A DNA stretch of 64,000 nucleotides from Hysterangium stoloniferum (Eukaryota; Basidiomycota; Agaricomycetes; Hysterangiales; Hysterangiaceae), in contig WHVD01000211.1 in the NCBI GenBank assembly GCA_015178975.1, positions 59,081-123,080 on the forward strand, given 5' to 3'. Both the position numbers and the translations under genes were made by a program. Under the pieces are notes generated by a model. The model searched no databases. It was given only the letters and a program-made list of their open reading frames with translations, and was not told the DNA's origin. Below are positions 43,366 through 55,172 of the stretch, piece by piece; the first letter of the stretch is position 1; each line of letters begins with the position of its first letter.

Positions 43366-46300
43366 ATGATCACCCTGGACAAAATTAAGAATTATGAAAT
43401 AAGCACTGGGAGTGCTTACCAAGTTTTTCCAAAGTTATGCAAAGACAATTATTTTACGTGGAGTGCAAGTATGAAAACTGTGCTGGAGTCTTTGAATCAA
43501 TGGAAGGTCGTAACTGGAGAACTAGTGGATCCTATATGCGTAGATGCGAAGGTTCCAATGATGGAGGAACTTGAGATTGAAGAGGCCTGGGAACTTCGAA
43601 AGAAGAGGGCCTACAGTGAGATAATGCTCCACGTTGAAGACAAGCCCAGGGTGGCTATAATGGTGGATAGTAATCCAGTCAATGCATGGGAAACTTTGAA
43701 GACGACTTACAGAACACGATTGGCCAATAGTCATGCGATGCTACTTTCCGAACTCATTCGTATGCGTTACAATGGGACAGGAATTATCGAATATAAATCC
43801 CAAATGGACTCCATCAGACTTAAATTGTTGGAGGCTGGTCATGCCATCACAAATGCTGACTACCTCAGCCTATTCATGAGTATGCTACCCGAGGATTTCG
43901 ATATAATGTCAACGACAATCGATTATGACGTTGATACTGTGGAGGAAGTAGTCAATAAACTGCGTCAAGTTGAGATTCGAAAAGAAATACGTCCAGGCTA
44001 TGGCGAAGGTTCCACATTTCGTGCCCAGAGGGGCAAAGGTTTTACATTTCGTCCCCAGAGGGGAATCATTACGCAGTGACGAGCGTATCGTAATAGGGGT
44101 AGTGGTCGTGCCGCCATTCCACGAGGAACACAGATCAGGAGGAGTACTCCACAATCTGGTTGTTTCGAATGCGGGGATTTGTCGCATTGGGCAAGTGATT
44201 GTCCTAAAAGAAAGCAGAGATATGCTCAGCGATCTGAAAATTGGAAGAACCAAAATAGAAGTAACGACTCATCTGGAAATATGCCATCTCCCTCAGTTGC
44301 AAGTAGGGGAATGTTTACCGCCGTCGAATCCACATTTTTCTTGAGCAAGGAGAGTGTGCCACATAAATATTTCCTGGATTCTGCAGCATCAGGACATTAT
44401 GTGCCAAGTATGTATGACTTACACAATTTTATGGCATATAAAAATCCAAAGAAAATCCAAACGGCGAATGGCACTTATATTCATGCCAGAAGTATTGGAA
44501 CATTGCATTTCAAGGTTACGGAACATGGTCCGGAGTTTATAGGTGAAATTCCCAATGTCGAATGGACTCCAGAAGTTAAAGTGCGACTCCTTAATCCCAT
44601 GCAGTGTTTCAAGGATGGATATCGTGTTATGTTGAGCAAAACTGGTTCTACAATTGTTGATTCGTCAGGCCATACACTGATTGAGGCGAATGAGAGGGGT
44701 AATGTATACCCTTTCCAGCTGGATACGATCTCCGTGTCACCGCCAGTATGCGAATATACAAATATATCAGACGATGAATTACAAAATAGGTTGGAAGATG
44801 TACCTATGATGTTTTCCGCGAATTTGACATGTGATATTATGAAATGGCATCAGCGTTTGGGGCATTTGAGCATGAACGCTATTAGGAATCTTGCGCGACA
44901 TTTTGCGACCGGAATAGAGATCAAAGAAATTGAAGGTTTCGAAGCTGACTGCATTGCATGTATTGAAGGTAAACAGTGCAGAAACCCATTCAAAACTGGA
45001 TGTACCAGAGCGACAAAGTTGGGAGAATCACTCCATATGGATTTAGTTGGCCCTATGGAAACGATAGGTTTCGACAAAAAGCGTTATTTCATTATTGTTG
45101 TTGATGACTTCTCCCATGCTGTATGGGTTGAAACATTAGCAAGCAAGCTGGAAGCGGTGCGCAAAATAAAGGAATATATAACTCAACTGGAGACGTTATT
45201 CAATACGAGGGTCCAAGGAGTTATGACGGATAACAGAACTGAGCTAATAAATTTGGAATTTAGAAGTTATCTGTTATCGAAAGGTATAGCTTTATTTACC
45301 TCGGTGCCATATACGCCGCAGCAAAATGGTGTTGCAGAAAGAGGTATACGCACCATTACTGAAGGGGCAAGAACAATGTTATATGCAACGAAAATAGCGG
45401 AAGGCGCACGAAACTTACTTTATGCATCAAAACTCCCTAAATTCTTGTGGTCTATCGCAGTCAAAACGATGGCATATTTGAGGAATCGTAGTCCATCGCG
45501 TGCAAACAATGGACATACACCTATTGAAAGGATAATGGGAGAAAAGCTGGATTTAGCACATTTGCGGATCTTTGGAAGTCCAGTTAGCATGGCAGTTCCT
45601 AAACAAAGACATCAGAAGTGGGACTCACGTTCGAAGATGGGTTATATGGTTGGGTATGAACCGTATTCATCTGGATATTTAGTGTGGTTCCCTGGAACGA
45701 GGAGGATTGAAAAGGTACACAATGTGATATTCCATGAAGATGCGATGACATTGCCATCACCGGTGCCTTATGGAGATGAAGGTCAATTTAGGAATATAAA
45801 TAGCGTACCTCCAATGCAACCTGAGAAAGAGCCTCAGCCTAGACTCACGGTCCGTATCCCGCCTCGTCCTCAACCTATCGAAGAAAAAGAGGAGACTACA
45901 ATGAGAGAAGAGTCCCAATTAGTGTCAAGTGTACCTGACTATCCTCGTGGAATAACAAGATCTGGTAAAGTGTGGGAAGGAATTCGAAGTTTATTGTCAG
46001 TCAAAGAAAAAGAATTGGAAGATTCTAACGTACCGGTTGTTTTCTCGACATTGGGAAATCCGACAATAGAGGAGGCATTGAATATGCCAGGAGATGAAGG
46101 ATTAGCTTGGGAAGAAGCTAGGCAGGCAGAGTGGAAGAATATGATAGAACATAATGTATTCGGCGCACCTGAAGAACCGCTGCCAGGAACACGTGTTTTA
46201 AAAACCGGAATGGTGTGTCGTGGATCGTACAAGAACGGTGAACTAATAAAGAGGAAAGTATAAATTGTCGTAAAAGGATTTAGTCAAATTCCTGGATTAC

Positions 46301-47450
46301 ATTTTAATGAAACATACACACCAGTCATGAAGTGGGAAACATTCCAAATTTTACTGGCACTGGGAGCAATAACAAATTCAGCTTTATGTCAATTCGATGT
46401 CAAATCGGCATACTTACATGGGACGATGAAAGAAAAGGTTTGGGTTCAACAACCAGAGGGGTTTGAAGAACCCGGAAAGGAAAATTTAGCATTACCGTTA
46501 TTGAAAGCTCTATATGGAACAAAACAGGGAGGCAATGAGTGGAGAAAAATGCTGTATGATTTTATGGTTAAAGAACTCACCTGGTTCTGTTCCGATTTTA
46601 ACAGTGCTACATTCTTCAAAATATGGGATGACGGAAGTTGGGCCGTAGTTACATTTTGGGTGGATGATGCAACTGCCGTAGGTGATGAAAAACGGCTCCT
46701 AGATCTCGAAAAGGCATTCCATGAACGATTTGGAATTTCAAGCGAAGGGGAGGCCCATTGGATATTGGGAATGGGTATCTGTCGAGATGCTGAATCAAAA
46801 TCAGCATTTATATCGCAGAGGGAATATATCGAAAATATAGTGAAGAAGTTCAACGTACAAAATTCCAAGCCAATTTGAACTCCCATATCACTTGGAATTG
46901 ATTTCACCTCTATTATTTGTCCAGATACTGAAGAAGAATGAAATGAAGTTGAAAAATTGCCCTATCGTGAACTTATCGGAAGTTTGATGTGTGCAGCTAC
47001 AGTATCGCATCCCGATATCGCATATTCTGTTAACAAACTATCTCAATATTCATCAAATCCCACGAGAATGCATTGGGACTTAGTTAAGCGCATCCTGCAA
47101 TATTTATATACGACTTGCGATTTCGAGCTTCAATTGGGAGGACAAGCTCTTTGTCTGCATGGATATTTGGATGCCGATTTTGCAGGAGATCAAGAGGATA
47201 GACGTTCAACAGGTGGATATGCAATTTTTTTAGGTTCAGGAACGGTATCTTGGTCTTCGAGGAAGCAGTCAACAGTCGCCCTTTCATCCACCGAAGTGGA
47301 GTATATTGCGCTTTCAGAAGCGGCTCGCGAAATTATGTGGACGCGTCATTTCCTCGAAGAACTTAATATAATATATGAAGAACTGACAGCAATTTTTGAA
47401 GATAATCAAGGTACTATCGCATTTGCACAAAACCAACGCACTTTGAGAAG
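43366..47450 (+). pseudogene. Copia C2 gag-pol, few nonsense codons
   Basis: Gag starts at the ATG at 43366 (MITLDKIKNYEISTGSAYQV); the zinc knuckle is CFECGDLSHWASDC (44161-44205). Protease FLDSAASGHYVP near 44380. GAG-pre-integrase MKWHQRLGHLSMNAIRNL near 44845. Integrase HMDLVGP, GVMTDNRTEL, TPQQNGVAERG near 45035-45340. RT QFDVKSAYLHGTMKEKVWVQ near 46390 and TFWVDDATAVG near 46655. RNase H DADFAGDQEDRRSTGGYA near 47170, then DNQGTIAFAQNQ before the break. Stops: TGA at 44077-44079 and 46876-46878, TAA at 46261-46263, TGA near 46939. It stays in one frame from 43366 to 46263 apart from the first stop. Confidence 0.93.
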
Positions 47451-47656
47451 ATGGTGGTTAGGCTCTCAAGATCTCAAACATGCTTTTGACCTTATCGAAG
47501 AATTTCATCAAAAATATCCAAATCTTCCACGACATTAAAATTTCATTCAATTATTTTTCGACACTTACTTCAACATCTATTTGACAAAATCGAAAAAAAA
47601 AAAAAAAAAAAAAAATCAAAACGCAAAAAACATCAATTAATCAAAATTTTAAGTAT

Positions 47657-48492
47657 CTACAAATCTTCAATTCCTTCCTCTCTCAATTCCTCCATCTTAT
47701 CAAACCACGCCCTCCTAAACCTTCCACTATTCACACTAATATCAGTCTCTTCACTAAAATCGCCACTTTTGACCAATTTCTTCGACAAAACCGAAAAATC
47801 TTTTCTGAACACTTTCACCTCACCAATTAAATCTTCCACAGTCTCTTCTAATTTTGACATCCTTTCGCCAATCGATTTTATTTCTTTCTCCAAGTCCTTA
47901 TCCGACCGATGTTCCAACCTTCTCGACCATCTAGAAAAATTCGACATTCTCGATATGACGTTGCGACGATTATTTTTCCTTTGCCCAAGCTTTCGAATTT
48001 CTGGACTACCATTTTCATTTTCGTCTTCCGATTCTTCGATCACATTTCGACTCTTCTTTCCATTTCGACGTGGTTTTCCGGCTGGCCTATTTACGGTCCA
48101 ATAACAAGCCCGATGCAATCAATTGCACCGATCGCAATTCGACGACACGTTACTTTTCTTACACACGAAATTCGTGTTGAAACACATTGTGCAACTGGAA
48201 AAAACAAATTAGCAAAATTCAACAAAAGTTCGACAAAACCAAAAAATTAAGCATTGTCCGATTTTGCCTCAAATTCCCATTGCATCCCAATTCCTTTACG
48301 AGTCACCTTATTGTACGGTTCTTTGCAATCTTCAATCTGTTTCTTGGGAATTTCTTCTAAAAAATAACTAATTAACTAATTTTAAAGAAATCCCAGAAAC
48401 GACTTACCAACCACATCAACAATCTCATTCCTATCCTCAAAACCCAAAAACTCGGATCCTGATTCGAGTTGATTGACTTTTATATCAGACAT
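47657..48492 (-). pseudogene. Second copy of the antisense Zn2Cys6-like accessory gene
   Basis: ATG at 48492 (MSDI, as in the G1 copy). The first intron is kept (GTAAGT...TTTTAG). At the second intron the 5' site GT is TT in this copy, while the 3' site TTTTTTCCAG is kept. Exon 3 has the same cysteines (CFNTNFVCKKSNVSSNCDRC, then a TGA, then LHRACYW) and an open 153-codon tail with no length change. By eye about four residues in five match the G1 copy. Conserved stretches are GEVKVFRKDFSVLSKKLV and ETDISVNSGRFR. The TGA in the cluster is at the same codon as in G1. Confidence 0.75.
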
Positions 48493-48572
48493 TGATTGAA
48501 GAACACGAAAATAGACAATGAAAAAACTTTTCAAACTCCGACCTCGTGGGCTCGGTCACAAAGGGAGGATAC

Positions 48573-49008
48573 TGTCACAACCGTCACATGTCACATATTG
48601 TCACAAACATTCAAAGGTAATATTCGACAACTCTTCGACCTATCGAATTCAACTCAACAAAACCGACATTAATCGACACCATCGAATCTCTTTCGACATG
48701 TCTCATTTCGACGTCATATATGATTTCATAATTAGTTCATAACATAGTCATAACAATACGACAAAAAGCATAAAAGGGCTACAAAAGAAATGAGGAAAGT
48801 CAGTCGAAATATCTGTATATTAGTGATATTAGTAATCTACTTTGTCGTAACTTCTTCGACAATTACTTCTGTGAGTTCTCGCGACTGGTAATAGCCTCTT
48901 ACTTCATCGACAGGGCGAATATATACTTCATCGAACGAGGCTTTCGAGTTCAGTTAATAGAATATTATTCAACTTTATCGAAGAATAATCGAAATTCAAT
49001 TCGTGACA
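48573..49008 (+). repeat. G1-family LTR inside the rearranged fragment
   Basis: 436 bp, TGTCACAACCGTCACATG...TTCGTGACA, preceded by AAAGGGAGGATAC as a 3' LTR would be, but followed by leader-like sequence as a 5' LTR would be. Confidence 0.92.
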
Positions 49009-49469
49009 GTGTTTTCTGACTGCCAACTGTTGATGAAGTATAGGACACTCTGAGCACACACCACAAACCCGATTCGTTTCACATCCCCTTCATCATCATT
49101 CCCACGACCACATTATCTGGACTCATCATGTCAAGTGGTATTAGGACCCAATCGGCTGAAGCAATACAGGACTTGGAAAAGTTCGACGATTATGTAATAC
49201 AGTAATAATACAATATAATACAGGTATTCTGACTGACTTCCTTCGTTCCTATCATTGCCCTTATATACTATATATCATTTACCTATGATGATAATATGAT
49301 ATCAAAGTGAAATCATCAATGACATCAACCTGAGACAAGTCGAAGATATTGTCAAAGAATAGTCGAATCAGAAGTTGAGTCAAAAATCGAGTCGGAAAGT
49401 CGAAGAAATGTCGAAGAAATGTCGAGGAAATATTAAATTGAATATTATCGAAATTTGAGTTTGTATGTT

Positions 49470-49661
49470 CATGACAGAAGGTTGAAACACATTGAAGTGA
49501 AATACCACTTCATTTGTCATTTGATTGAAAACAGCACTATCCAACTTATCTATCGATCGACTAAACAAATGACTGCGGATATATTGACAAAACCACTCTC
49601 CTCACCCATTCACTACCATCACACAGAATGTTTAGGACTTACTTCTTCAAAACTCGAGGAG
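49470..49661 (+). pseudogene. Copia C2 RNase H C-terminus
   Basis: Reading DRRLKHIEVKYHFICHLIEN, then TKQMTADILTKPL and CLGLTSSKLEEEY, the standard end of Copia pol, followed by the purine tract and the 3' LTR. It joins to FAQNQ at about 47450. Confidence 0.9.
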
Positions 49662-49664
49662 GAG

Positions 49665-49836
49665 TATTAGGTATAATGAGTATTGCAGAAGTAAACACAC
49701 ATATGAAAAAGGTGAGACAAAATGTCTCGAAAAGACGCAATGCGTCATATGTTCAATCTCCTCTCGAATGTACTCTTATATACGTGTAGTATAGCTAGTT
49801 ATTCGCTGAGAGTAAGTGATATGTGTATTGCCTCAT
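49665..49836 (+). repeat. 3' LTR of Copia C2
   Basis: 172 bp, same ends as 43010-43200 with an internal deletion. Followed directly by the C1 continuation. Confidence 0.78.
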
Positions 49837-50146
49837 GAGGCATGGGCAGATGATGGATGAGACACATACAGCTGACCATGACCAAGTCAGAGCTTTCCAC
49901 ACAGACACCAAAACAATTCCAGACCAATGAGCATCTGGCTTTCCAATACATAAAGTGAGATGATGGTGCATCCTGTTATATGGGGGGTCCAATAGACAAA
50001 GAATTGGCAGTAATGAAGAAACACAGGGTTTGGACAGTAGTGGATTGCCTCAAGGACGTCAGACTGTTAAAGACCCGATGGACCTTTGCAAACAAGTATG
50101 ACAGTAATGGCGTAACCTATTTAACTACCATAATTGCAGCCCCATA
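49837..50146 (+). pseudogene. Copia C1, start of reverse transcriptase
   Basis: Reading MGGPIDKELAVMKKHRVWTV, then KDVRLLKTRWTFANKYDSNG, the conserved entry of a Copia RT domain. It stops at the hairpin element that starts at 50147, so the rest of C1 is missing. Confidence 0.8.
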
Positions 50147-50466
50147 CCTCAGTCGAACCACTCTTTCGTGTCGACTGAGCGTATTTGTCACACCTTTGCT
50201 CTTCACGGGTTCAGTATCTGTTAACCAAGCTCTACCGTCAAGCTCTACCGTCAACCACCCGTATTGACAAAAAACCAGCAACACAATAAATACCATTGAA
50301 ACTCACTCGGAAACCCCTCGCCGTCGATCGTGTCGTTCCTCAAATCTGTACACATCGGGTCGCAACGATCTAGTACTACTTCCATGTCAAGACACCTAAA
50401 TACAAGAATTTTCTTACAGTAGTACCTCAGTCGTTTCTATAACCATTTACGGGCGACGACTGAGGT
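50147..50466 (+). repeat. Hairpin-bounded small element
   Basis: Left hairpin 50147-50179 (CCTCAGTCGA...TCGACTGAG) and right hairpin 50424-50466 (ACCTCAGTCG...CGACTGAGGT), about 240 bp apart. The same arms occur at 26517-26676. No coding capacity. It may be a nonautonomous element, or its ends may be regulatory hairpins. Confidence 0.55.
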
Positions 50467-50541
50467 GAATTTCCTTGTGCACGGCCTTATAATATTTAGT
50501 ACGGGCATCGTTCGCCCTTCTGTAGTTTTGTCACCCACAAA

Positions 50542-50790
50542 TGTCGCTCATCAACTACTTCTATGACGACGATCCTTTTTTGCATTTCGCCGAGTTCAAT
50601 CGTCTCTGTGAAGATGCCTAGAATACCAGTAGGAAATTGTCGTTCTGAAACCTCCAGAGACCTTCAACGTATCAACAATGGCTCTGGCTCGGCAATTGAT
50701 TTCATATATATAGTCTTGCCGCTTTTAATCGATGGTCCAAATGCACGATCAGATTGGGACCTGATTAGCGGAATGAACATAGTTTTAATA
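50542..50790 (+). pseudogene. Possible small heat-shock protein remnant
   Basis: ATG at 50542 gives MSLINYFYDDDPFLHFAEFN, which resembles the start of fungal Hsp20 proteins (MSL, then DPF, then a Phe/Arg/Leu helix), then a TAG after about 26 codons; a second frame follows with SETSRDLQRINNGSGSAI. No alpha-crystallin core is visible. The upstream TTATAATATTTA could be a TATA element. Weak call. Confidence 0.22.
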
Positions 50791-51025
50791 TAGTATTACT
50801 TTGGGTACAAGGAGTCATAAATGACAGTGTTGCAATGCATAATGAACGTGCGGCTGGCTGTGTGATGCCTATACAACAAACGATTGTCTAAGAAATCATG
50901 ATAGTAGGTGAGTCCAACCTGTTAGAATTGAATGTCAGGGGAGGATAATGATTGTCCCCGATTGTAAAATGGCGCACCGAATCGTCACACATGGCTAAAC
51001 GATCCCAATCGTTGTGACCAATTTG

Positions 51026-52200
51026 TCACGATATCACCCAATCCTTGTGCCGTCGTCTTTTTGATGGTTTCGTGTTGTCTCCGACTAAGTTCCGAAAAAT
51101 ATTTTTTAGGCAAGAATGAGCCGATCCTGCGACCCATTTCATTTGTTGATCTGTCTTTTGTGCAAGGTCAAAATCAATCAGACGCCAGGCGTGCCGGTAG
51201 CCGTGGTAGGGACAGATCAGTTTCTCTGAAGTGTCGGATGCTGCAAGAATATTACGCCAATGAGTGTCTTGGGTCCGAATGCCTAGCATGCCCAAGTCGT
51301 CATGAAGGTCATGAACATCCTGCCTGAGCGGAATGAGATTGTCGATACGAGATCAAGACAATTGTAAAACGCACTCTATGCCTTCAAGGGGGACACGGAT
51401 GGGAAGATGGCCACCAAGCTGTTCAAGTACAAGGACAGAAATCAAATGGTGTTTCCGAACAAATGTGAGATGGGCGGCAGGGTTTGGGGTAAAAAATGCT
51501 CTGCGCTTCCTACCTTGCTCTTCTACATCTTCCCAACTAGGGAAAACCTCGTCTGGAGTTGGTGTTTGAGCCGTTTCTTCCATCATTACGGCATCATATA
51601 TCTTGGATTCTCGCGACCAGACTGACTCTTTTAAAGAACACCTTTCCTCCATGTCAGCTTCTTCCGCGCTCTCTTCAGAAACTTTACACCAATTCGGAAC
51701 CTCGTATTCTTCGGTCAACTCAACTTGAAAAAAGCCGTAGCAGCGTGCGATAGAGACACCCTGAAGATGTTCCATCTCTTCATAAAACCAGGCTTCACGA
51801 GCCAACTTGGCGGAACGATACCTATCAGATACTTTGATCACAAGGGGTGGGATATGGGCCCTGTCATCTGGAGATGCAATATGTACGGAATAAACTGTTC
51901 CTATCCGTCCTTGTCCCAGTTGGTCCTTCACAGTGACGCGGAGCGTTCCATTACCAGGTGATGGCAATTTGGATGGAGGACGGACCCAAAATCCATCGGG
52001 TCGAGCGTCCTCAAACGAGCCAAAGAAAAGGTCTGCTGGAATTGGTACGCCTCTTGTGCAGGTCAGCATTACCTTCTGGGCGTTTTTCCTGGCTAAACCT
52101 TCAATTTCTATGGATGAAAAGGCATTCTGTGGCTGCATACGGCTTAGATATAACGTGAAGGTTTAGCTAGACACTTACAATCAAACTGGTGGGTGACATG
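51026..52200 (-). CDS. Protein-kinase-like protein
   Basis: Best model: ATG at 52200 in a good context (ACCGCCATG), exons 52200-52180, 52132-51375 and 51323-51026; introns GTAAGT...GCAG (47 bp) and GTGCGT...CTCAG (51 bp); 1077 nt, 358 residues. Kinase features: glycine loop GQGRIGTVYSV, Lys in PLVIKVS, helix with AREAWFYEEMEHLQGV, hinge-like ISVLVLEQLGG, catalytic-loop-like RTQDTHWRNIL, and IDFDLAQKT in place of DFG. The HRD His-Arg is lost, so activity is doubtful. An open frame upstream of 52200 may add a 5' exon. This is the best candidate for an ordinary host gene here. Confidence 0.72.
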
Positions 52201-53104
52201 GCGGTGAGGAAGGTCAGTGATCTTGATTGTATCGTTGTCGTCGATTTTCCCCGGCGTTTGCCTAGCGAGGACCAATATTCATTCCCCGACACTCTCAGCA
52301 AAAGTAGCACATTTCCCGTGAATCATAACACAAATTTATAAAAAGAATTGTATGCTAACTTTGCGTGATGGCTTTTCATTTGTTTCGACTGAAGTGTTTA
52401 CCTCACTGCCAGTTCCGAGTCATGTAGTGCACTTTTTCGTACCCCCCTTTCCGCCTTCATCTCCCTTTTTATTCACTCTTTTTCTCACTGTACACATGTT
52501 ATATATTTTTTCGCTAATTGGTCTCTCTACCTTAGTTCGTTATTCCCCTTTGTATTTCCCGAAGTAACTCCTGATAAAAATCAGTGACGCTAGCAATGCG
52601 ATGACGGCCAGAAACATCCGAAGGTCTGTTGTAATACCGGTCTCGCATCAGACTGGACATTAAGCGTCACCTCGTGTCATGAGCTTATTTTCACCACCTG
52701 TGTATCTTCTATTTGCAACCTAATTAGCTTGCTGCATAGCCCCCTAAGCCCTAACCTAATTAGAATGCATAAGCTGTTTTGCTGCACTGTAATCCTGGCC
52801 GCCTTACCACACATACAGAGCCGCATCCTGACCCCTGATCACTGACCGCACTCCAATGATTCCCCTGATCGAGCCCAACCCGAGATCAGACTCAATAAAG
52901 ATTCAAACCATTTTTCTTTTCTCTTTCCTTCTCCTTCCCTACACGATCTAGACTCTTGGTCCTGCTTGTCCGGAATTGCCCTTGTCGCGAATACTTGATG
53001 GTTCTCTATTTTATATATATTAGTTAGACGTCATATCTGTTTTGTAGTAGGAAAAATCACTCATAACATGATACTTTTGTCCTGTCCATTACCGACCGAG
53101 TGAG
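52201..53104. other. Intergenic DNA, no gene seen
   Basis: Pyrimidine-rich stretches near 52440-52510 and 52915-52945, no recognised repeat and no coding signal. Part of it may be the promoter of the kinase gene. Confidence 0.55.
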
Positions 53105-54146
53105 GCTGATACCACAGCCTTACATGCACCCTGCTTACCCTTGTTGAGGGAGTTTGACATGATTGATGGTAGATCATCCCTTGTGGAGCTCACTGAATTG
53201 AGTATTTGAGGGAGCCTGGATAATGGGTCAATGTTACTGTGGACTTGGCCTGCAGGATGTAGGATTTATAGACCAGGATACATGGCATATACTGTCCCCC
53301 ATGCAGCCAGTCAATGATTAGTATTCTTGTATGACCTGGCCCATTTCCAAGCTGCATGATCCATGATAAGTATGTGTTCAGGGCTGAAAATGAACCAGTC
53401 CTTCTTTGCTGCTAATGCTTTCCATTCTGTAGCAGAGTAGTTGCATTCTGCTTTCTTAAGCATGTTGCTCCAGTAGGGCAATGATATGCTTGATAGTGAT
53501 ACTGGTGCTGTCAAAGTCCAAGGCCCAAGAGTCTGTCCAAGTGATTGATAAGGACAGGCATTTCCCATGATTGCTCAAAGGCAGATTTCACTTGAAGATA
53601 GATTTTTGTGTCCTTTAAATCCTGCAGCATCATCTTCTGGACCTGCTGGAGGCAGCATCCTAAGGCAAAGTTGGAAGCATCTATATACAGGTGATAGGGT
53701 CTTCCACTGATATGGTGTCCCAGCACTGGGGCAGAGCTTAACATGACTTTAGTGTCCTCAAACACTCTGGTGTGCTCAGAGCTCCAAGTCCAATGAATCC
53801 TTTTGTTTAACAAAGTGAATAATGGAGACAATCCACAAATAGAATGGTATATAAGCTGAGAAATATAGAACCATTTCAAGGAAGCATTGTAGCTCTGCTA
53901 TTTTAGTTGGTGGAACCAGTTCCAATATAGTGTGGACCTTCTCTTGGGGAGTTGAGAAACTGAGTCAGGAGACCTTATGCCCAAGCAGGAGGATGGAGTT
54001 GTATCCAATGTAGCACTTCTTTGGGGAGAGCATTATACTGGCTGAAATTATAGCTGGTAGTACTTGATCCAAGTGGTTCAAATGATCATCCCAGGTTTTG
54101 GAAAAAATCACAATATTGTCTATGTAAACTAGGCAACTAATCCATA

Positions 54147-55172
54147 GGAGGATTACCAAAAACTTTAAAAGTTACTTATTGTCACAACCATCACAAATCA
54201 CAAAACCATCACAAACAATCAAAGGTAATATTCGACAACTCTTTGACGCATTGAATTCAACTCGACAAACCTGAACATTATTCGACAATATCGAATCTCT
54301 TTCGACATGTCTCATTTCAATGTCATGTATGATTTCATTATTAGTTCGTAACATAGTCATAACGATACGAAGAAAAGCATAAAAGGGCAATGAAAGGAGC
54401 GAGGGAAGTCAGTCAAAATATCTGTATATTAGTGATATAGCAATCTATCTTGTTGTAACTTCTTCAACAAGTACTTCTGTGAGTTCTCACGACTGGTAAT
54501 AGCCTCTTACTTCATTGACAGGGTGAATATATACTTCGTCGAACGAGGCTTCCGAGTTTGATTAGTAGAATATTATTCGACTTTATTGAAGAATAATCGA
54601 TTCGTGACACTTATCCACTCAAGTATATATATTTATATTGTTTGCTGTGGAATTAATATTTAATTAAATTCAGTCCATCAGGTGACACTCTGGAGAATAA
54701 GGAAATAGTAATATTTATCTTGTATCTGACAAAAGTTAGTCAAACAAACTTATGTGGACTATCCTTTTGGGGATAAATTCCACAACATGGATTGGTAGGC
54801 CAGATAGTTCTGGTTAAGTTTCTAAATTAAATAAATTTAAATTATATGAACTGTATTTGAAAGTTTGCATATATACAAGAGAATGCATCTTATTCCAAAG
54901 ATTAAGTGTAACCCAAATAATTTTGTTTAACCATGACATTTGTGCATATTTTAACAGTCACACAGATATTAAGTCATAAACCAAATAATCTTGTTTAACC
55001 ATGACATTTGTGCATATTTTAAAAGAGTATTTAAATCTTAAACAAAAGCTTTAAGTAATGCAATATACATAAACTCCTAAAACATGTGATCATAGCCAGA
55101 AGAAATTGTCTCACTTAAAAATATGAGGACATTTTCATAAAATTTTGTATATTCAACAAATTGTGACTATCT
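54147..55172. mobile_element. Unidentified insertion in Gypsy B with TCCATA duplication
   Basis: TCCATA at 54141-54146 and 55173-55178 flanks 1026 bp that is absent from the Gypsy A homologue, whose matching site reads TATCCATAAG. Minus the nested solo LTR it is about 590 bp. No clear inverted ends or coding. It contains a direct repeat (CCAAATAATTTTGTTTAACC near 54913 and a near copy about 65 bp later). The class is unknown. Confidence 0.65.
54180..54609 (+). repeat. Solo LTR of the G1 family
   Basis: 430 bp, TGTCACAACCATCAC...TTCGTGACA, duplication CTTAT at 54175-54179 and 54610-54614. Nested in the unidentified insertion, itself nested in Gypsy B. Confidence 0.95.

Larger units (their letters stand above)
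47455..49462 (+). mobile_element. Rearranged G1-family Gypsy fragment inside Copia C2
   Basis: Order on the plus strand: chromodomain end (LGSQDLKHAFDLIEEFHQKY, same as G1), antisense accessory gene (47657-48492), purine tract, one LTR (48573-49008), then leader-like sequence (GCCAACTGTTGATGAAG at 49020-49036), then a short piece matching the G1 protease end (GTCAAGTGGTATTAGGA near 49129), then AT-rich and GTCGA-rich DNA to 49462. Internal sequence flanks one LTR on both sides, so this is not a simple insertion. It replaces nothing in C2: RNase H resumes with VHDRRLKHIEVKYHF. Confidence 0.8.
43010..49836 (+). mobile_element. Ty1/Copia element C2, interrupted by Gypsy-derived DNA
   Basis: Short LTRs at 43010-43200 and 49665-49836, internal gag-pol on the plus strand, and a purine-rich GAGGAGGAG tract before the 3' LTR. 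It lies inside the older Copia C1. The expected duplication is not clear: TGAGA on the left against TGAGG on the right is the best candidate if the LTR starts a few bases earlier. A fragment of the G1 Gypsy family occupies 47455-49462. Confidence 0.88.

Noticed and set aside
51333-52166. Plus-strand open frames 51333-51569, 51407-51625, 51725-51961, 51933-52166.
   Set aside because: Opposite strand of the kinase-like gene; no motif.
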